The notes under the pieces were generated by a model that was given only the letters and a program-made list of their open reading frames with translations, was not told the DNA's origin and did no database searches. A stretch of 64,000 bases of DNA from contig NZ_CP124747.1 in NCBI RefSeq assembly GCF_041860085.1, forward strand, positions 372,001-436,000. Reading direction: 5' to 3'. The stretch comes from Schlesneria sp. DSM 10557. GTDB lineage: Bacteria; Planctomycetota; Planctomycetia; Planctomycetales; Planctomycetaceae. The position numbers were made by a program, and so were the translations under genes. Shown one piece after another: positions 8,844-18,326 of the stretch (the stretch's first letter is position 1; each line of letters opens with the position of its first letter).

Positions 8844-10346
8844 TCACGTCGAGGCAACCGCCTCGGGCTCAGGTCGTGGTTTCGCAGGGAGCAGGCAGAT
8901 CGCCAGGATAATCCCGCTGAGGATGAACAGGGCACAGACGAAAAAGCTGAGGCGAAAACCCAGAACTGTGCTGTTCATTCCAAAGGCGGTCCAGCCAGAC
9001 TCCTTCACACCATCAACGATCGCACCGTACAGGTAGCCTGCCGGAGCCGCTGGAACCATCAGCATGGTGACGAATGCCATGTTTCTTCGTAGCTGGTCAC
9101 GGCGTGACGCGGAGACGATGTAGTTTGGGGCGTAGACTCCGACCAGTTCTCCCGCACCGTGAATGCCCGAGGCTAGCAGGTACAGCGGCCCCGTCACCAG
9201 CATCGCCCAGATTTGGGACAACAGAAAAATAAACGACGTCGTCACGACTCCGAACCGGGGACTCGTACGGATCAGCAGCCAGCCGAGGGTAACCCCTGTC
9301 AGCATCTTGAAACTGAAACGGAGCATGTTCTGCACCCCGGCCGACTTCTCAGGAAGGTCGCCGAGCAGTTCTTTGGCATAAAGATTCATGTTGGAAGGAA
9401 TGACGTTACCGGCATAAGCAAGTACCGTCACCAGCGTCGCGATCAGGAGTACTCGCTGCTGCAGGATCGCACGGAAATGATAGATCAGGGCGACGGCAGC
9501 ACCGCAAGCAGCGACGTATCCGACGGCGGCCATCATTCCCGACGAGGCGACGCCAGCGGAAGTCGGGTTCGGGTGTGAGGAAAAATGCATGAGAACCACC
9601 GACCCGAACATCAGGGGAAGTCCGACAAGGACGCCAACAACCGACGAGACGGGCTCTCGCTCGACCTCCTTTTCCACGGGAGCAATCACGAAGAGCTGTG
9701 ACAGAATTGCGGCAAGAGCCATAATCGGGGCTCCGGCACCGAAGAGAATGATGAAGTTTCTCGGATACTCGAGGCCCGTAAAGTGCAAGCCGAACAGATC
9801 GCCTCCCATCAGGGCGGTCTGTACGAAGGAACCCAGAACGGCCAGCAGGGGGCCTGCCCCAAACGCGAGTCCCAGGGCGATGCCGCGACGTGACTCATCA
9901 GAACCCCGGGCGATGACTTCCCAGAGAAAGGCCACGGCGGTGGGGAGTACGGCACCCGATACGGCTCCCTGCATGATGACCATAGCGAGCTTTGTCTGAT
10001 CCGAGGCTGATGAGGACAGGGTGATCGCCAGCGCCGTCAGCATTACGGCTGAGGCTCCGTAACAGAGTGACAGGTTTCTTTTGAGTGACGAGACACGTGG
10101 CGAGAGCCAGGCGATCAGCGCCGGCATGGCGGTCATGGCAAAATACAATGTGCCCGGCAGGTTTGAAGTTCGCGCGTCCGCACCAAGCCGATCGCAGAGT
10201 GAGGCCTGCGTGATTCCCACGTACAACACGGGAGCGGCGAGATACTGGGTACCGGTGCAAAGAGCGAACAGGATCAGATTCCAACGCTGCTGCGGCCAGT
10301 TCAGGGGACAGCTTTGCAAGGCGTCGGAGGTGGATGTGTCGCTCAT
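8844..10346 (-). CDS. MFS-type transporter
   Basis: The 500-residue polytopic protein has about 12-14 hydrophobic helices across the length, starting near NLILFALCTGTQYLAAPVLYVG and ending with FFVCALFILSGIILAICLL. The pattern of two six-helix halves separated by a polar loop (VEKEVEREP) fits the major facilitator superfamily, and the position between a sugar-type oxidoreductase and a sialidase-like gene suggests uptake of a sugar or sugar acid. The substrate cannot be told from the sequence. The gene is 128 bases downstream of the oxidoreductase on the same strand. Confidence 0.75.
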   Translation of the reverse strand: MSDTSTSDALQSCPLNWPQQRWNLILFALCTGTQYLAAPVLYVGITQASLCDRLGADARTSNLPGTLYFAMTAMPALIAWLSPRVSSLKRNLSLCYGASAVMLTALAITLSSSASDQTKLAMVIMQGAVSGAVLPTAVAFLWEVIARGSDESRRGIALGLAFGAGPLLAVLGSFVQTALMGGDLFGLHFTGLEYPRNFIILFGAGAPIMALAAILSQLFVIAPVEKEVEREPVSSVVGVLVGLPLMFGSVVLMHFSSHPNPTSAGVASSGMMAAVGYVAACGAAVALIYHFRAILQQRVLLIATLVTVLAYAGNVIPSNMNLYAKELLGDLPEKSAGVQNMLRFSFKMLTGVTLGWLLIRTSPRFGVVTTSFIFLLSQIWAMLVTGPLYLLASGIHGAGELVGVYAPNYIVSASRRDQLRRNMAFVTMLMVPAAPAGYLYGAIVDGVKESGWTAFGMNSTVLGFRLSFFVCALFILSGIILAICLLPAKPRPEPEAVAST

Positions 10347-10474
10347 AGAGTCTCTTTAGAGAGGCGGTCGGAACCCCGCGTTAGCGGCCATTTTTCACAG
10401 CGAAAACCTGCGATCACTGTGAGACGATGTCATCATTCCCAAGGGAAGGGCAAAGGGTGGTTGGGTCGGGCTTT

Positions 10475-11518
10475 TCAGGATTTCAGTGGCAGCGTGACCG
10501 CTTCTCCTGTTCGAGCAGAAATCAGGCAGGCCTCGCAAATCTCGACGGCCGCGCGTCCTTCGGCACCTCCCACCTTGGGGGGGCGTTGCTCGCGAATACT
10601 GTCGATGAATTCCTGAATGACGCCGATGTGGGGGAACAATCGGATCGGCGACTTCGGTTCCTTCAGGTAGTCGAAGCGTTCTGGCGTATAGATCCGCTCC
10701 CACTTTTCGCCCTTGCCCAGGTCAAGATATTCGAAGTTTTCCAGATCGAACATGGCGTCGCGGCCGAAGCACTGGAAACGAACCTCACTGCTGGGGAGGC
10801 TGGGGTCGGCTAATTCTCCCGTGATCCACATGTGGGCCATGATGTTGTCTTCGAACACGATTTGCGCCATGACTGACAACGGGGGGCCGGGGATATCGCT
10901 GTAGGTCGTGGCCTGGGCGAAGACCTTAATCGCGTTTCGTCCGGTGAGCCAGCGAAGGAAGTCCGTATTGTGAGAGGCCATCCCCATGAAGAGTCCGCCC
11001 CCTTTGGGATCGGACATCCAGGCCCGATCCTTGAACAGGTCACGCGAGAGACTCAGAGGAAATGCGGAGACCGTGCGGAGCATCTGCACGGGACCGGTGG
11101 TTCCGTTGTCGATCAGTTCTTTCGCCTTGTTGGTGATCTTGCGGTAACGCTCTGTCTTGACCACGCTGAGGTTCACCTTGGCCGCTTCACAATCCGCGAT
11201 CATCTGGTCGCATTCGGCCACCGTGGGGGCCATGGGCTTTTCGACAAGCACATGCTTTCCCGCCGCCGCCGCTTTCTGAGTCAGTTCCACACGAGCGATA
11301 TCGGGGGTGGCCAGAATGACCGCGTGCACGTCGTCTCGAGCAAGCAGTTCTTCGTAGGAGGCGATGGCGGGGACGTCATAGTCTTTGGCGAGTTGTTCAG
11401 CCCGACGACCTCCCGAAATGGCGGCCAGGCGACAACCTTTGGCATGGTTGGCAACAACCTCGCTGTACGTCAGGCCCATGAAACCGCTGCCAATCATTCC
11501 GACGCCAATCGTCTGCAT
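10475..11518 (-). CDS. Gfo/Idh/MocA-family NAD(P)-dependent oxidoreductase
   Basis: The 347-residue protein has an N-terminal Rossmann fold, GVGMIGSGFMGLTY, for the dinucleotide. LATPDIARVEL and HVLVEKPMAPTVAECD follow, and EKP is the family hallmark whose Lys takes part in catalysis. The C-terminal alpha/beta domain contains GGGLFMGMASHNTDFLRWL, the usual D/H region that faces the substrate. Members oxidise or reduce sugars, inositols and sugar derivatives. There is no signal peptide, so it acts in the cytoplasm. The ATG follows GAGGATAC at suitable spacing. It is the second gene of the leftward run under the divergent GntR regulator, which suggests carbohydrate catabolism. Confidence 0.85.
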   Translation of the reverse strand: MQTIGVGMIGSGFMGLTYSEVVANHAKGCRLAAISGGRRAEQLAKDYDVPAIASYEELLARDDVHAVILATPDIARVELTQKAAAAGKHVLVEKPMAPTVAECDQMIADCEAAKVNLSVVKTERYRKITNKAKELIDNGTTGPVQMLRTVSAFPLSLSRDLFKDRAWMSDPKGGGLFMGMASHNTDFLRWLTGRNAIKVFAQATTYSDIPGPPLSVMAQIVFEDNIMAHMWITGELADPSLPSSEVRFQCFGRDAMFDLENFEYLDLGKGEKWERIYTPERFDYLKEPKSPIRLFPHIGVIQEFIDSIREQRPPKVGGAEGRAAVEICEACLISARTGEAVTLPLKS

Positions 11519-11778
11519 GAAGTATCCTCGAATCGTTGGAGAATTTTCGTGTCTTGAAGCAGGTGTTTTTGAATGGTCCCGTGACAGAGTGCTGCAGCAT
11601 ACCTTTGCGTCGCTGAATTTCCGAACAGGCGCATCAGCAGCTTTGCGGTGGACATCAGCGATTTGCCAGTCATCTCAATGATTGTGCCTGCAGGGGAGCG
11701 TGGTTCTTCAGTAAGAAGGGGACCGCGCTCTGATCTGCAGGTGACGACGTCGCGCGAAGTGCGGATCAGGCGACGTGA

Positions 11779-14583
11779 TTACTTTTCCAGTTTGAGTTCG
11801 ACACGCTCAATCTGCGGGTAGCGGTCGCCGTTATCGGAAACCAGGACGACTCGATACTGGATGGCTCGGTGATCTGCTGCCACCGGGACAGATTGTTTCT
11901 CGATGGGTGTCCATGCAGCGTTGTCGAGTTTCGATTTGTCCGCAGCCGATCGAACGAAGAACTGAGCCAGCGTCTTTTCTGGCAGAGTTACCTTCGCAGA
12001 AAGATGGACACTGTTCGCCTTGTCGGACCACTCAAAGACGCGAGATTCGAATGCGTGGCGGTACTTGCGGTCGTAGATGTGACCGATGTCGGCTGCCCAG
12101 AGCAGGTGAGGTCCGTTCGTTGGCAACTTTTGAATTACCGGATTCTCGAATCGTGCTCCATCGTTGTAGAAGACCTTCGACAGAGTGCGGTGGTCACCGT
12201 GTCGGGTGTGGCAATTGACAGCGAGGTCAATTTTGCCGTCTCCATTGAAGTCGCCCGCCAGTGAGTCATTCACCGAATCGGCAAAGATTGTCGTCCGCTT
12301 GCGCGTTCCGAAGCCGGACTTACTTCCCCAGTAGAGATGGCAGGCGAGGTCCTCGCGAGTCAGCTCGCCGCTGTGCTGGGGGGAAAAAATGTCGAGATAG
12401 CCGTCGCTGTCGAAATCGGCGATTGTTCGTCCCAGCGGAGAGAATCCAGGCAGCCACTGAGCATTGGCGTGCTGATAGCCCGTCGGTTCTCCCCAGAAGA
12501 TAACCAGTCCCATATCGCGGTGGCCGGAGACGGGGTCGTTGTAGCTGGCGGAAAGCAGGTCCAGCCAGCCGTCTCCGTTGAAGTCAGCCGCATCCACACC
12601 CAGTGGTCCGGAGATTCTTAGGCGTTGCTCCCGACTGGTGTCGTATCCTTCAGGGCTTCCCCAGAGAATGCGGACGCAGTCGAGCGACCGTGAGGTAACG
12701 GCGATATCCAGCCAGTTGTCGCGGTTGAAATCCGCAATCAGATGCTCCTGAGCGTAGCCCCCCAGAACAAGGACGGCGCGGCGTTTGGGCGAATAACCGT
12801 CTGCTCCGCCGTAATAGATATAGAGTTCTTCCGGTTCACCTGGATGATCGGGGCCGAATGGTTCGAGCACCAGATCGAGATATCCGTCGCGATTGAGGTC
12901 AGCGACGCCGCTGGTCCCCAGAAAGTGTTCGTGCAGTACCGTTCGTTTGGTCGCTTTTTCCAGTCCCTCCGGAGTACCCCAGAGGATGTTCGCACCGAGT
13001 GTTTCATCGCTGTGAGCATGTTCTCCGGCGTGTCCCGAGTTGAGGATGATCAGGTCAGTAAAGCCATCGGCGTTGAGGTCTGCGGCACTCGATTCATAAC
13101 CGCTGTGAAACGGCAGCTTCCAGAGGTTTTGCGGGTCGAACCCTTGCGGGCTGCCCCAGTACATGTGCAGGGGGACTGCTTCGTCCAGTTCTCCCCCGAT
13201 GCTGTTGCAGAAGACGGCTCGAGCCGGGAGTTCTTTTTCGGCCGGGGCGACGGCAACGTGCAGTGTCCCTGACGTTTGAAAGCCTTTCTCACCCCGCTTG
13301 AAGTTTCTCTGTCCATCACCAAACCAGGGAAATGATTCCCCATTGAAGGTGGTCTGGCCCTGATGGACTGCGACAGCCAGATCGATGTTGCCATCACCAT
13401 CGAGGTCTCCTGCTGCCGTGGCAACGGCAATCGGGGTCTCCAGATTCGTGATCCGGTTTGCGGCATACCCCGAGGCGTCCCCCCAGAAGACCCGAACGAC
13501 GTCGTTCGCGTTCTTGCCGACACCCGCTTGCTCGCCTCCCGCCGCGCGAGCCTGATCGAATTGAGTCAGCACGATGTCGGCGCGTTTGTCCTGATCGAGA
13601 TCGGCAATTGTGATCTGCGTCGCCGGGAATGCAGGAATTCGTACGGGTTCGGACCAGGTCCGTCCCTCTGCTGACACGACCAAAGTCAACGCTGCTGCGG
13701 AGGACCCGACGACGAGGTCGTCCTTGCTGTCTCCAGAGATGTCACCCGAGGCAAGGCAAGTTGAATCGGCCATTGGAAGGGTGACTTCGGTCGACGTCGG
13801 CGACCACGGCTTTGCCTCTGGCAGACTACTCCAGATGAGAGAGAGCTTGCCATCGGACCTCAGGATTGCGAGATCACGTTTTCCATCCTGATCGAAGTCT
13901 CCGGACGCCAGGTCTGAGGCCTCAGGAATTCCCAGATCGTGATATTCCGTCACGTTGAATCCGGCGGGGCTGCCCCAATAAAGGCGAATAATCCTGCCCG
14001 GGGGTTGCTGCGGCATCCAGCGCGAACCCCCCAGTACGGCGATATCTTCCCAGCCATCTCCGTTCAGGTCCACGATATCAACGGAGGCTGCTGCCTCGAT
14101 GGGCAGAGGTGAATTGATTCTATGCGACGACCATCCATCGGGACCGCCCCAGGCGATCATGACGAAACGTCGATTGTGATGGACTCCAATCGGATTAGGA
14201 CAGAAGACAACATCGCTGTAGCCGTCATGATTTAGGTCAGCAATCGCACATCGTTGGGACCCCTCGACGGTGATCTCCGCTGTCTGTGTTGTGCGGTCCT
14301 TCGCAACGGTCCCCGCGCTGGCGGGCAGCATCTGGTACGTGTTGTGCGTGCAGTTAAAGAGCAGGTCCAGGTAACCATCCGAGTTCAGATCGAAACGGTT
14401 GATGGTGCGGAGCGTGCCATCTTTGGAGGGGTAAAAGTTGTGACCACCGTCGTCAAACTTGCCTGCGACGAAATCGGCGTGTAAATCGTCGACGAATTTC
14501 TGAGGCTCGGCAGCAAAACCGAGCTGATACGCGAGAATCGTGAAGAAGAGTGCTGCATCATGAACGAATTTCCGCTCCGCCAT
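11779..14583 (-). CDS. Secreted FG-GAP/VCBS repeat protein
   Basis: The 934-residue protein has a probable signal peptide (VHDAALFFTILAYQLGFAAEP). It contains about 13 copies of a calcium-binding-like motif D-[LF]-[ND]-x-D-G-x-x-D-[LI], for example DLNSDGYLDLLF, DLNHDGYSDVVF and DFNGDGKIDLAV, often followed by a W-G-x-x-x-G-[YF] turn (YWGSPAGF, FWGEPTGY). This is the FG-GAP/VCBS beta-propeller layout, likely two stacked propellers, with a C-terminal beta domain (after about residue 800) of unknown type. Such proteins are exported and bind ligands or other proteins. It heads a leftward run with Gfo/Idh/MocA, transporter and sialidase-like genes and is divergent from the GntR regulator. Confidence 0.85.
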   Translation of the reverse strand: MAERKFVHDAALFFTILAYQLGFAAEPQKFVDDLHADFVAGKFDDGGHNFYPSKDGTLRTINRFDLNSDGYLDLLFNCTHNTYQMLPASAGTVAKDRTTQTAEITVEGSQRCAIADLNHDGYSDVVFCPNPIGVHHNRRFVMIAWGGPDGWSSHRINSPLPIEAAASVDIVDLNGDGWEDIAVLGGSRWMPQQPPGRIIRLYWGSPAGFNVTEYHDLGIPEASDLASGDFDQDGKRDLAILRSDGKLSLIWSSLPEAKPWSPTSTEVTLPMADSTCLASGDISGDSKDDLVVGSSAAALTLVVSAEGRTWSEPVRIPAFPATQITIADLDQDKRADIVLTQFDQARAAGGEQAGVGKNANDVVRVFWGDASGYAANRITNLETPIAVATAAGDLDGDGNIDLAVAVHQGQTTFNGESFPWFGDGQRNFKRGEKGFQTSGTLHVAVAPAEKELPARAVFCNSIGGELDEAVPLHMYWGSPQGFDPQNLWKLPFHSGYESSAADLNADGFTDLIILNSGHAGEHAHSDETLGANILWGTPEGLEKATKRTVLHEHFLGTSGVADLNRDGYLDLVLEPFGPDHPGEPEELYIYYGGADGYSPKRRAVLVLGGYAQEHLIADFNRDNWLDIAVTSRSLDCVRILWGSPEGYDTSREQRLRISGPLGVDAADFNGDGWLDLLSASYNDPVSGHRDMGLVIFWGEPTGYQHANAQWLPGFSPLGRTIADFDSDGYLDIFSPQHSGELTREDLACHLYWGSKSGFGTRKRTTIFADSVNDSLAGDFNGDGKIDLAVNCHTRHGDHRTLSKVFYNDGARFENPVIQKLPTNGPHLLWAADIGHIYDRKYRHAFESRVFEWSDKANSVHLSAKVTLPEKTLAQFFVRSAADKSKLDNAAWTPIEKQSVPVAADHRAIQYRVVLVSDNGDRYPQIERVELKLEK

Positions 14584-14777
14584 TCGAGAATCTTTCGCGA
14601 GGTGTTAGTGGAGTACGCTGTTGACGTCGTTCGCAGTGGGTATGTGGTTTCCCGAAAAGAAGTTAGCTCGACAGGCTGCAAAACAGGGATTTTGAGGCAG
14701 CGGGTCGCTCGGATCAAGGATCTCATCGTGGCAAACTTTGCTGCCACGCGAATTTGATTTCAGATGTTACGTGGATT

Positions 14778-14807
14778 GTCGACGAAATACAATTGTTTTT
14801 CGTCGAC
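14778..14807. promoter_or_regulatory. 30-bp near-perfect palindrome, probable GntR operator
   Basis: The arms GTCGACGAAA (14778-14787) and TTTCGTCGAC (14798-14807) are perfect inverted copies, and the centre contains ACAATTGT, itself palindromic about the same axis. Of the 15 base pairs only the fifth from the axis is mismatched (T opposite T). The site lies 20 bases before the GntR start codon and 195 bases before the divergent FG-GAP operon, where a FadR/FCD-type regulator would be expected to bind and control itself and the operon. Binding is inferred. Confidence 0.6.
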
Positions 14808-14827
14808 GGATGCATTAGCTTCTTCTT

Positions 14828-15514
14828 ATGGTTACCAAGCTGAAAACCGTCCAAACGACGGCCATTTATGAAAATCTCCGGCGTCGACTGACCCATGGTC
14901 AGTTAGCGGCGGGTTCGCGACTTGTTGAAGAAAAGTGGGCCGAGCTTCTGGATGTGAATCGCAGCGCCTTACGGGAAGCTCTCAATATGCTCGCACACGA
15001 AGGCTTGCTTGAGACGGGGCCGAAGGGGGGATTTTTTGTTCCCGTCCAGACGCAAGCGGTTCTCGATGAGATTCTGGAAGTGCGACTTGCGATCGAGGTC
15101 GGTGCATTAGAGATCTTGCGAATCCGCGGCTCCATTCCCCCCGAAGGGTTAGAGCAGCTTCAGCAAATCTGCGGACTGATGCAGCAGTTGCTCGATTCGG
15201 GCTTTGAATACGGTTACGCCGAAGCGGATCGCAAATTCCATGAGGTGTTGGTGGGGATGGCGGGGAACTCGCGACTGGCTCGTGTTTATCAGCATGCTCC
15301 GCTGCCAATTTCCCCATTACCGGAAAGTTCTGAAGAGGGCCGTCGGGAGAACATGCAGCAGACGTTGTCCGACCACCGCGAGCTGTACCGTCTGTTGACG
15401 GAAGGGGCCGTGGAAGAGGCAATCAGGCTCTTGCGTCGGCATCTGCTGGTAGACCATCGAGAAATTGACAATCCGAGTTCAGGTGAACAGGTCGAGGCAA
15501 GCAGGAACGAGTAG
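14828..15514 (+). CDS. GntR-family (FadR/FCD) transcriptional regulator
   Basis: The 228-residue protein has an N-terminal winged helix (TAIYENLRRRLTHGQLAAGSRLVEEKWAEL, then VNRSALREALNMLAHEGLL and the wing GGFFVPV), followed by an all-helical FCD ligand domain. Candidate metal ligands of the FCD type are visible: Asp/His in ADRKFHEVLV, His in DHRELYRLL and His in LRRHLLVDHR. Regulators of this subfamily respond to organic acids or sugar acids. The gene is divergent from the FG-GAP/oxidoreductase/MFS/sialidase run and has a large palindrome just upstream, so local control is likely. No obvious ribosome binding site precedes the ATG. Confidence 0.88.
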   Translation: MVTKLKTVQTTAIYENLRRRLTHGQLAAGSRLVEEKWAELLDVNRSALREALNMLAHEGLLETGPKGGFFVPVQTQAVLDEILEVRLAIEVGALEILRIRGSIPPEGLEQLQQICGLMQQLLDSGFEYGYAEADRKFHEVLVGMAGNSRLARVYQHAPLPISPLPESSEEGRRENMQQTLSDHRELYRLLTEGAVEEAIRLLRRHLLVDHREIDNPSSGEQVEASRNE

Positions 15515-15529
15515 CGAGGGGCTCAGCAG

Positions 15530-15545
15530 GCCACGAATTCGTGGC
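15530..15545. repeat. 16-bp perfect palindrome after the GntR gene
   Basis: GCCACGAATTCGTGGC is self-complementary with no loop. It lies 15 bases after the GntR stop codon. It could be a DNA-binding site or part of a 3' structure. It does not resemble the operator-like palindrome upstream of the same gene. Confidence 0.3.
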
Positions 15546-15715
15546 TCGCCCGCTCGAGGTTACTGTGACTCTTCATGTTCGGAAGGAATCAGATATCGCG
15601 CTTAACTGATCAGTATCAGTGTCCGTCATAAGCTGCGCCTGTCCGCCATAAGGTGGGGCGCCGTTCTGACGACGGGCACGTAAATCTCATCCTTGTCGCC
15701 CGTCGGAAGACTGTT

Positions 15716-17284
15716 ATGCGAGATTCCCATCACCACAACGGATGTCGTCGCAGCGATCATCCCGGTATTGACCGGCGCGAACTTCTTCATGCAGGAGCGC
15801 TCACACTCCTGGGGACGGGTCTGGGTGATCTGCTGAAGCTCGAAGCTCTGGCAGGCACCTCAGCGAAATCGGCTCCGGCCAAGTCTGTCATTTTCATTTT
15901 TCAGTCGGGTGGGCCGTCTCAGCATGAGACGTTTGATCCAAAGCCGGAAGCGCCTGAAGTCGTGCGTGGCGAATACAGTTCGATCGCCACGGTGAATCCC
16001 GAACTCAGGGTTTGCGAGTACTTACCGAAGCTGGCTCAACGTGCGAATCTGTATTCGATCGTCCGTACGATGTACCATCCGTCGGATCGACAGTTCCGCA
16101 ATGAACATAGTGCGGCCATGTATATGGTCAACACAGGCTATAATTCTCTGCCACCTGGTGAGAATACCAATTCGATTGCGATCCAGCGGTCTCGTCCGCT
16201 GGAGTGGCCGTCGATCGGTTCGATGATCTCGTATGCGGTCCCTCCCTCGAGAGGTTGTGGGCTGCCACCTGTTATCGAAGTTCCTCGAACGCGTATCAGC
16301 TCGGGGGAATCCATCACCCCCGGCACTGCTCCGGGGATGCTGGGGCCGAAGTACACACGGTGGCGAGTCCATCTCGCACCACCGTGTCACGCACCCGATG
16401 CTGCAGGCTCGTGTCCAAACTGTTTCAGTCACGATCAGCCTGATGACCCCGATCGGCAACCCGGTAAGCTCCCGAAGTCGTGGTATGACAATTCGAGCTG
16501 TCGAAATCCCGATTTTGTCCTGCCCGATCTGGGAATGGGGCAGGGAGCTGTGGTTGAGCGAGTCGAGAACCGCGCCGCGCTGCTGGCTTCGCTGGATCAG
16601 ATGCGGCGCAACCTCGACAGCTACAACAGCGTCCAAAAGTACGATGCCTACCAGCGTCAGGCACTGGAGCTGATTGTTTCGCAACGGGGAAAGCGTAATC
16701 CGTTCGATTTGACGCAAGAGACTCCGGAAATGCGCGATCAATATGGTCGCGAGGAATGGGGCCAGGCTCTGCTTGTTGCACGTCGACTGGTGGAATCCGG
16801 CGTGCGGATGGTGCAGGTCAATCTGCGAGGCTGGGATACGCATCAGAATGCATTCCGCGACTTGAAAGGAAAGTTGCTTCCTTCGCTGGATCGGTGCCTC
16901 AGCGGGTTCCTGGACGATATGCACGCACGGGGACTGCTAAGCGAAACATTGATTGTCATGTGTGGAGAGATGGGCCGGACGCCGAAGATTTCGCCAATTG
17001 CTGTTGGCGGGATCAACGCTGCGGGTGTTCCATTCACACCCGGGCGGCATCATTGGGGCGACGTCTTCCCCTGTTTGTTTGCCGGCGGAGGCGTGACCCC
17101 GGGACTGGCGATTGGCAAGACTGATCGCGAAGGGGGTCTGCCCGTCACTGAAGGTTATACGCCGGCCGACATGGCCGCGACGATTTTTTCTCAAATGGGC
17201 ATCGGGCACGACGAAGAGTTCCCCGATATCGATGGACGCCCATTTCGCATCTATCAAGGGAGTCCTATCGCCAGCGTTCTCTAA
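15716..17284 (+). CDS. DUF1501 family protein (alkaline-phosphatase-like fold), Tat-type signal
   Basis: The protein has 522 residues from ATG 15716, which follows GGAAGA. The N-terminus has a twin-arginine-like segment (DRRELLHAGALTLLGTGLG). The family marks are present: FIFQSGGPSQHETFDPKPEAP, RGWDTHQN, MCGEMGRTPKI and GRHHWGDVFPCLFAGGG. DUF1501 proteins are exported, are abundant in planctomycetes and usually pair with PSD1/DUF1553 cytochrome proteins. The biochemical role is unknown, although the fold is related to sulfatases and phosphatases. Here the next genes are a DUF1559 protein and a lipoprotein instead. An upstream in-frame GTG at 15653 is possible but lacks a ribosome binding site. 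Confidence 0.88.
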   Translation: MRDSHHHNGCRRSDHPGIDRRELLHAGALTLLGTGLGDLLKLEALAGTSAKSAPAKSVIFIFQSGGPSQHETFDPKPEAPEVVRGEYSSIATVNPELRVCEYLPKLAQRANLYSIVRTMYHPSDRQFRNEHSAAMYMVNTGYNSLPPGENTNSIAIQRSRPLEWPSIGSMISYAVPPSRGCGLPPVIEVPRTRISSGESITPGTAPGMLGPKYTRWRVHLAPPCHAPDAAGSCPNCFSHDQPDDPDRQPGKLPKSWYDNSSCRNPDFVLPDLGMGQGAVVERVENRAALLASLDQMRRNLDSYNSVQKYDAYQRQALELIVSQRGKRNPFDLTQETPEMRDQYGREEWGQALLVARRLVESGVRMVQVNLRGWDTHQNAFRDLKGKLLPSLDRCLSGFLDDMHARGLLSETLIVMCGEMGRTPKISPIAVGGINAAGVPFTPGRHHWGDVFPCLFAGGGVTPGLAIGKTDREGGLPVTEGYTPADMAATIFSQMGIGHDEEFPDIDGRPFRIYQGSPIASVL

Positions 17285-17390
17285 TCATCAGAGGCTGCAC
17301 AGAAACGCCGCACGTTGCAGCCTCTCATTTCATTTCTTTGCGCTCAAACCTGTCCAAGTTTCTTCACTTTGTCTATTTGGAGGTTGTCCC

Positions 17391-18296
17391 ATGTCGCGCC
17401 AAAGGTCTCGCGGTTTCACACTGATCGAATTACTCGTGGTGATCGCGATTATCGCGGTCCTTATTGCACTGCTGCTGCCTGCGGTGCAACAGGCACGAGA
17501 AGCTGCCAGGCGGACCCAGTGCCGCAACAACCTCAAGCAATTGGGGCTGGCCATGCACAACTACAACAGCAGCTTCAACGTCATGCCTGCCGGACGTTAC
17601 TCTCTCGCCGGGACCCCTTATCTAGGGCATAGCACTCAAACGATGCTGCTTCCTTACTTCGATCAGGCGAACCTTTACAACGCGCTGAACACCAATGTCG
17701 GATTCAATTCTCCCCCGAACTTTACAAAGCTCTCTTTGACAGTCCTGCCCGGCCTGCTGTGCCCGAGCAATCCGGTGACCGAAGGGGTCAACTGGACCGG
17801 TGGGACGAATCCCGATGGGGGGGATCCGAACAACGATACTGCTCGGACCCATTACGAAGGGATTTCGGACACCGGAACCGGACGTTTTGCCCCGCTGAGC
17901 CTTGTCATCGACAACGGGAACGGGATGTTCTATCACGACTCCAAGGTCACGTTCCGCGACATCACTGATGGTACGACGAATACCCTGGCGTTCTGCGAAA
18001 TCATTTCGCAGGGACCTGGCACCTACTCCTGCTGTTCCTGGATTGCTTACGGCGACGGGATTGGAACTCAGAACGGGATCAACGCACCGTTCCGTTCGAC
18101 CCCGAATGGTCAGCCTCCTTACCAGCACGACATGTGGGGGGGGAACGCCTTCAGTGGCCCCGCCAGTTACCACACCGGTGGTGCCCACTTTGTGATGGGG
18201 GACGGTTCGGTTCGCTTTATCTCTCAGAATATCTCCCAGGTGACTTTGTCGGCACTGACGACCAGAGCCGGCGGCGAAGTCCTGGGTGAGTTCTAA
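17391..18296 (+). CDS. DUF1559 protein with type IV pilin-like N-terminus
   Basis: The 301-residue protein begins with a prepilin-type leader and helix: RGFTLIELLVVIAIIAVLI with cleavage expected between G and F, followed by LLPAVQQAREAARRTQCRNN and LKQLGLAMHNYN, which is the standard start of planctomycete DUF1559 (SBP_bac_10-like) proteins. The C-terminus has GGAHFVMGDGSVRF, the family H-x-DG end motif. These proteins are thought to be processed by prepilin peptidase and sit in the cell envelope. The ATG at 17391 has GGAGG seven bases upstream. It is followed 30 bases later by a small lipoprotein, the usual gene pair. Confidence 0.92.
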   Translation: MSRQRSRGFTLIELLVVIAIIAVLIALLLPAVQQAREAARRTQCRNNLKQLGLAMHNYNSSFNVMPAGRYSLAGTPYLGHSTQTMLLPYFDQANLYNALNTNVGFNSPPNFTKLSLTVLPGLLCPSNPVTEGVNWTGGTNPDGGDPNNDTARTHYEGISDTGTGRFAPLSLVIDNGNGMFYHDSKVTFRDITDGTTNTLAFCEIISQGPGTYSCCSWIAYGDGIGTQNGINAPFRSTPNGQPPYQHDMWGGNAFSGPASYHTGGAHFVMGDGSVRFISQNISQVTLSALTTRAGGEVLGEF

Positions 18297-18326
18297 ACAA
18301 GGTTTTGCCAGTGAGGGGTAAATACT

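Noticed and set aside
16022-16924. Open frame of 300 codons antisense to the DUF1501 gene at 15.7 kb
   Set aside because: It is a shadow of a strongly supported gene and its translation has no recognisable domain.
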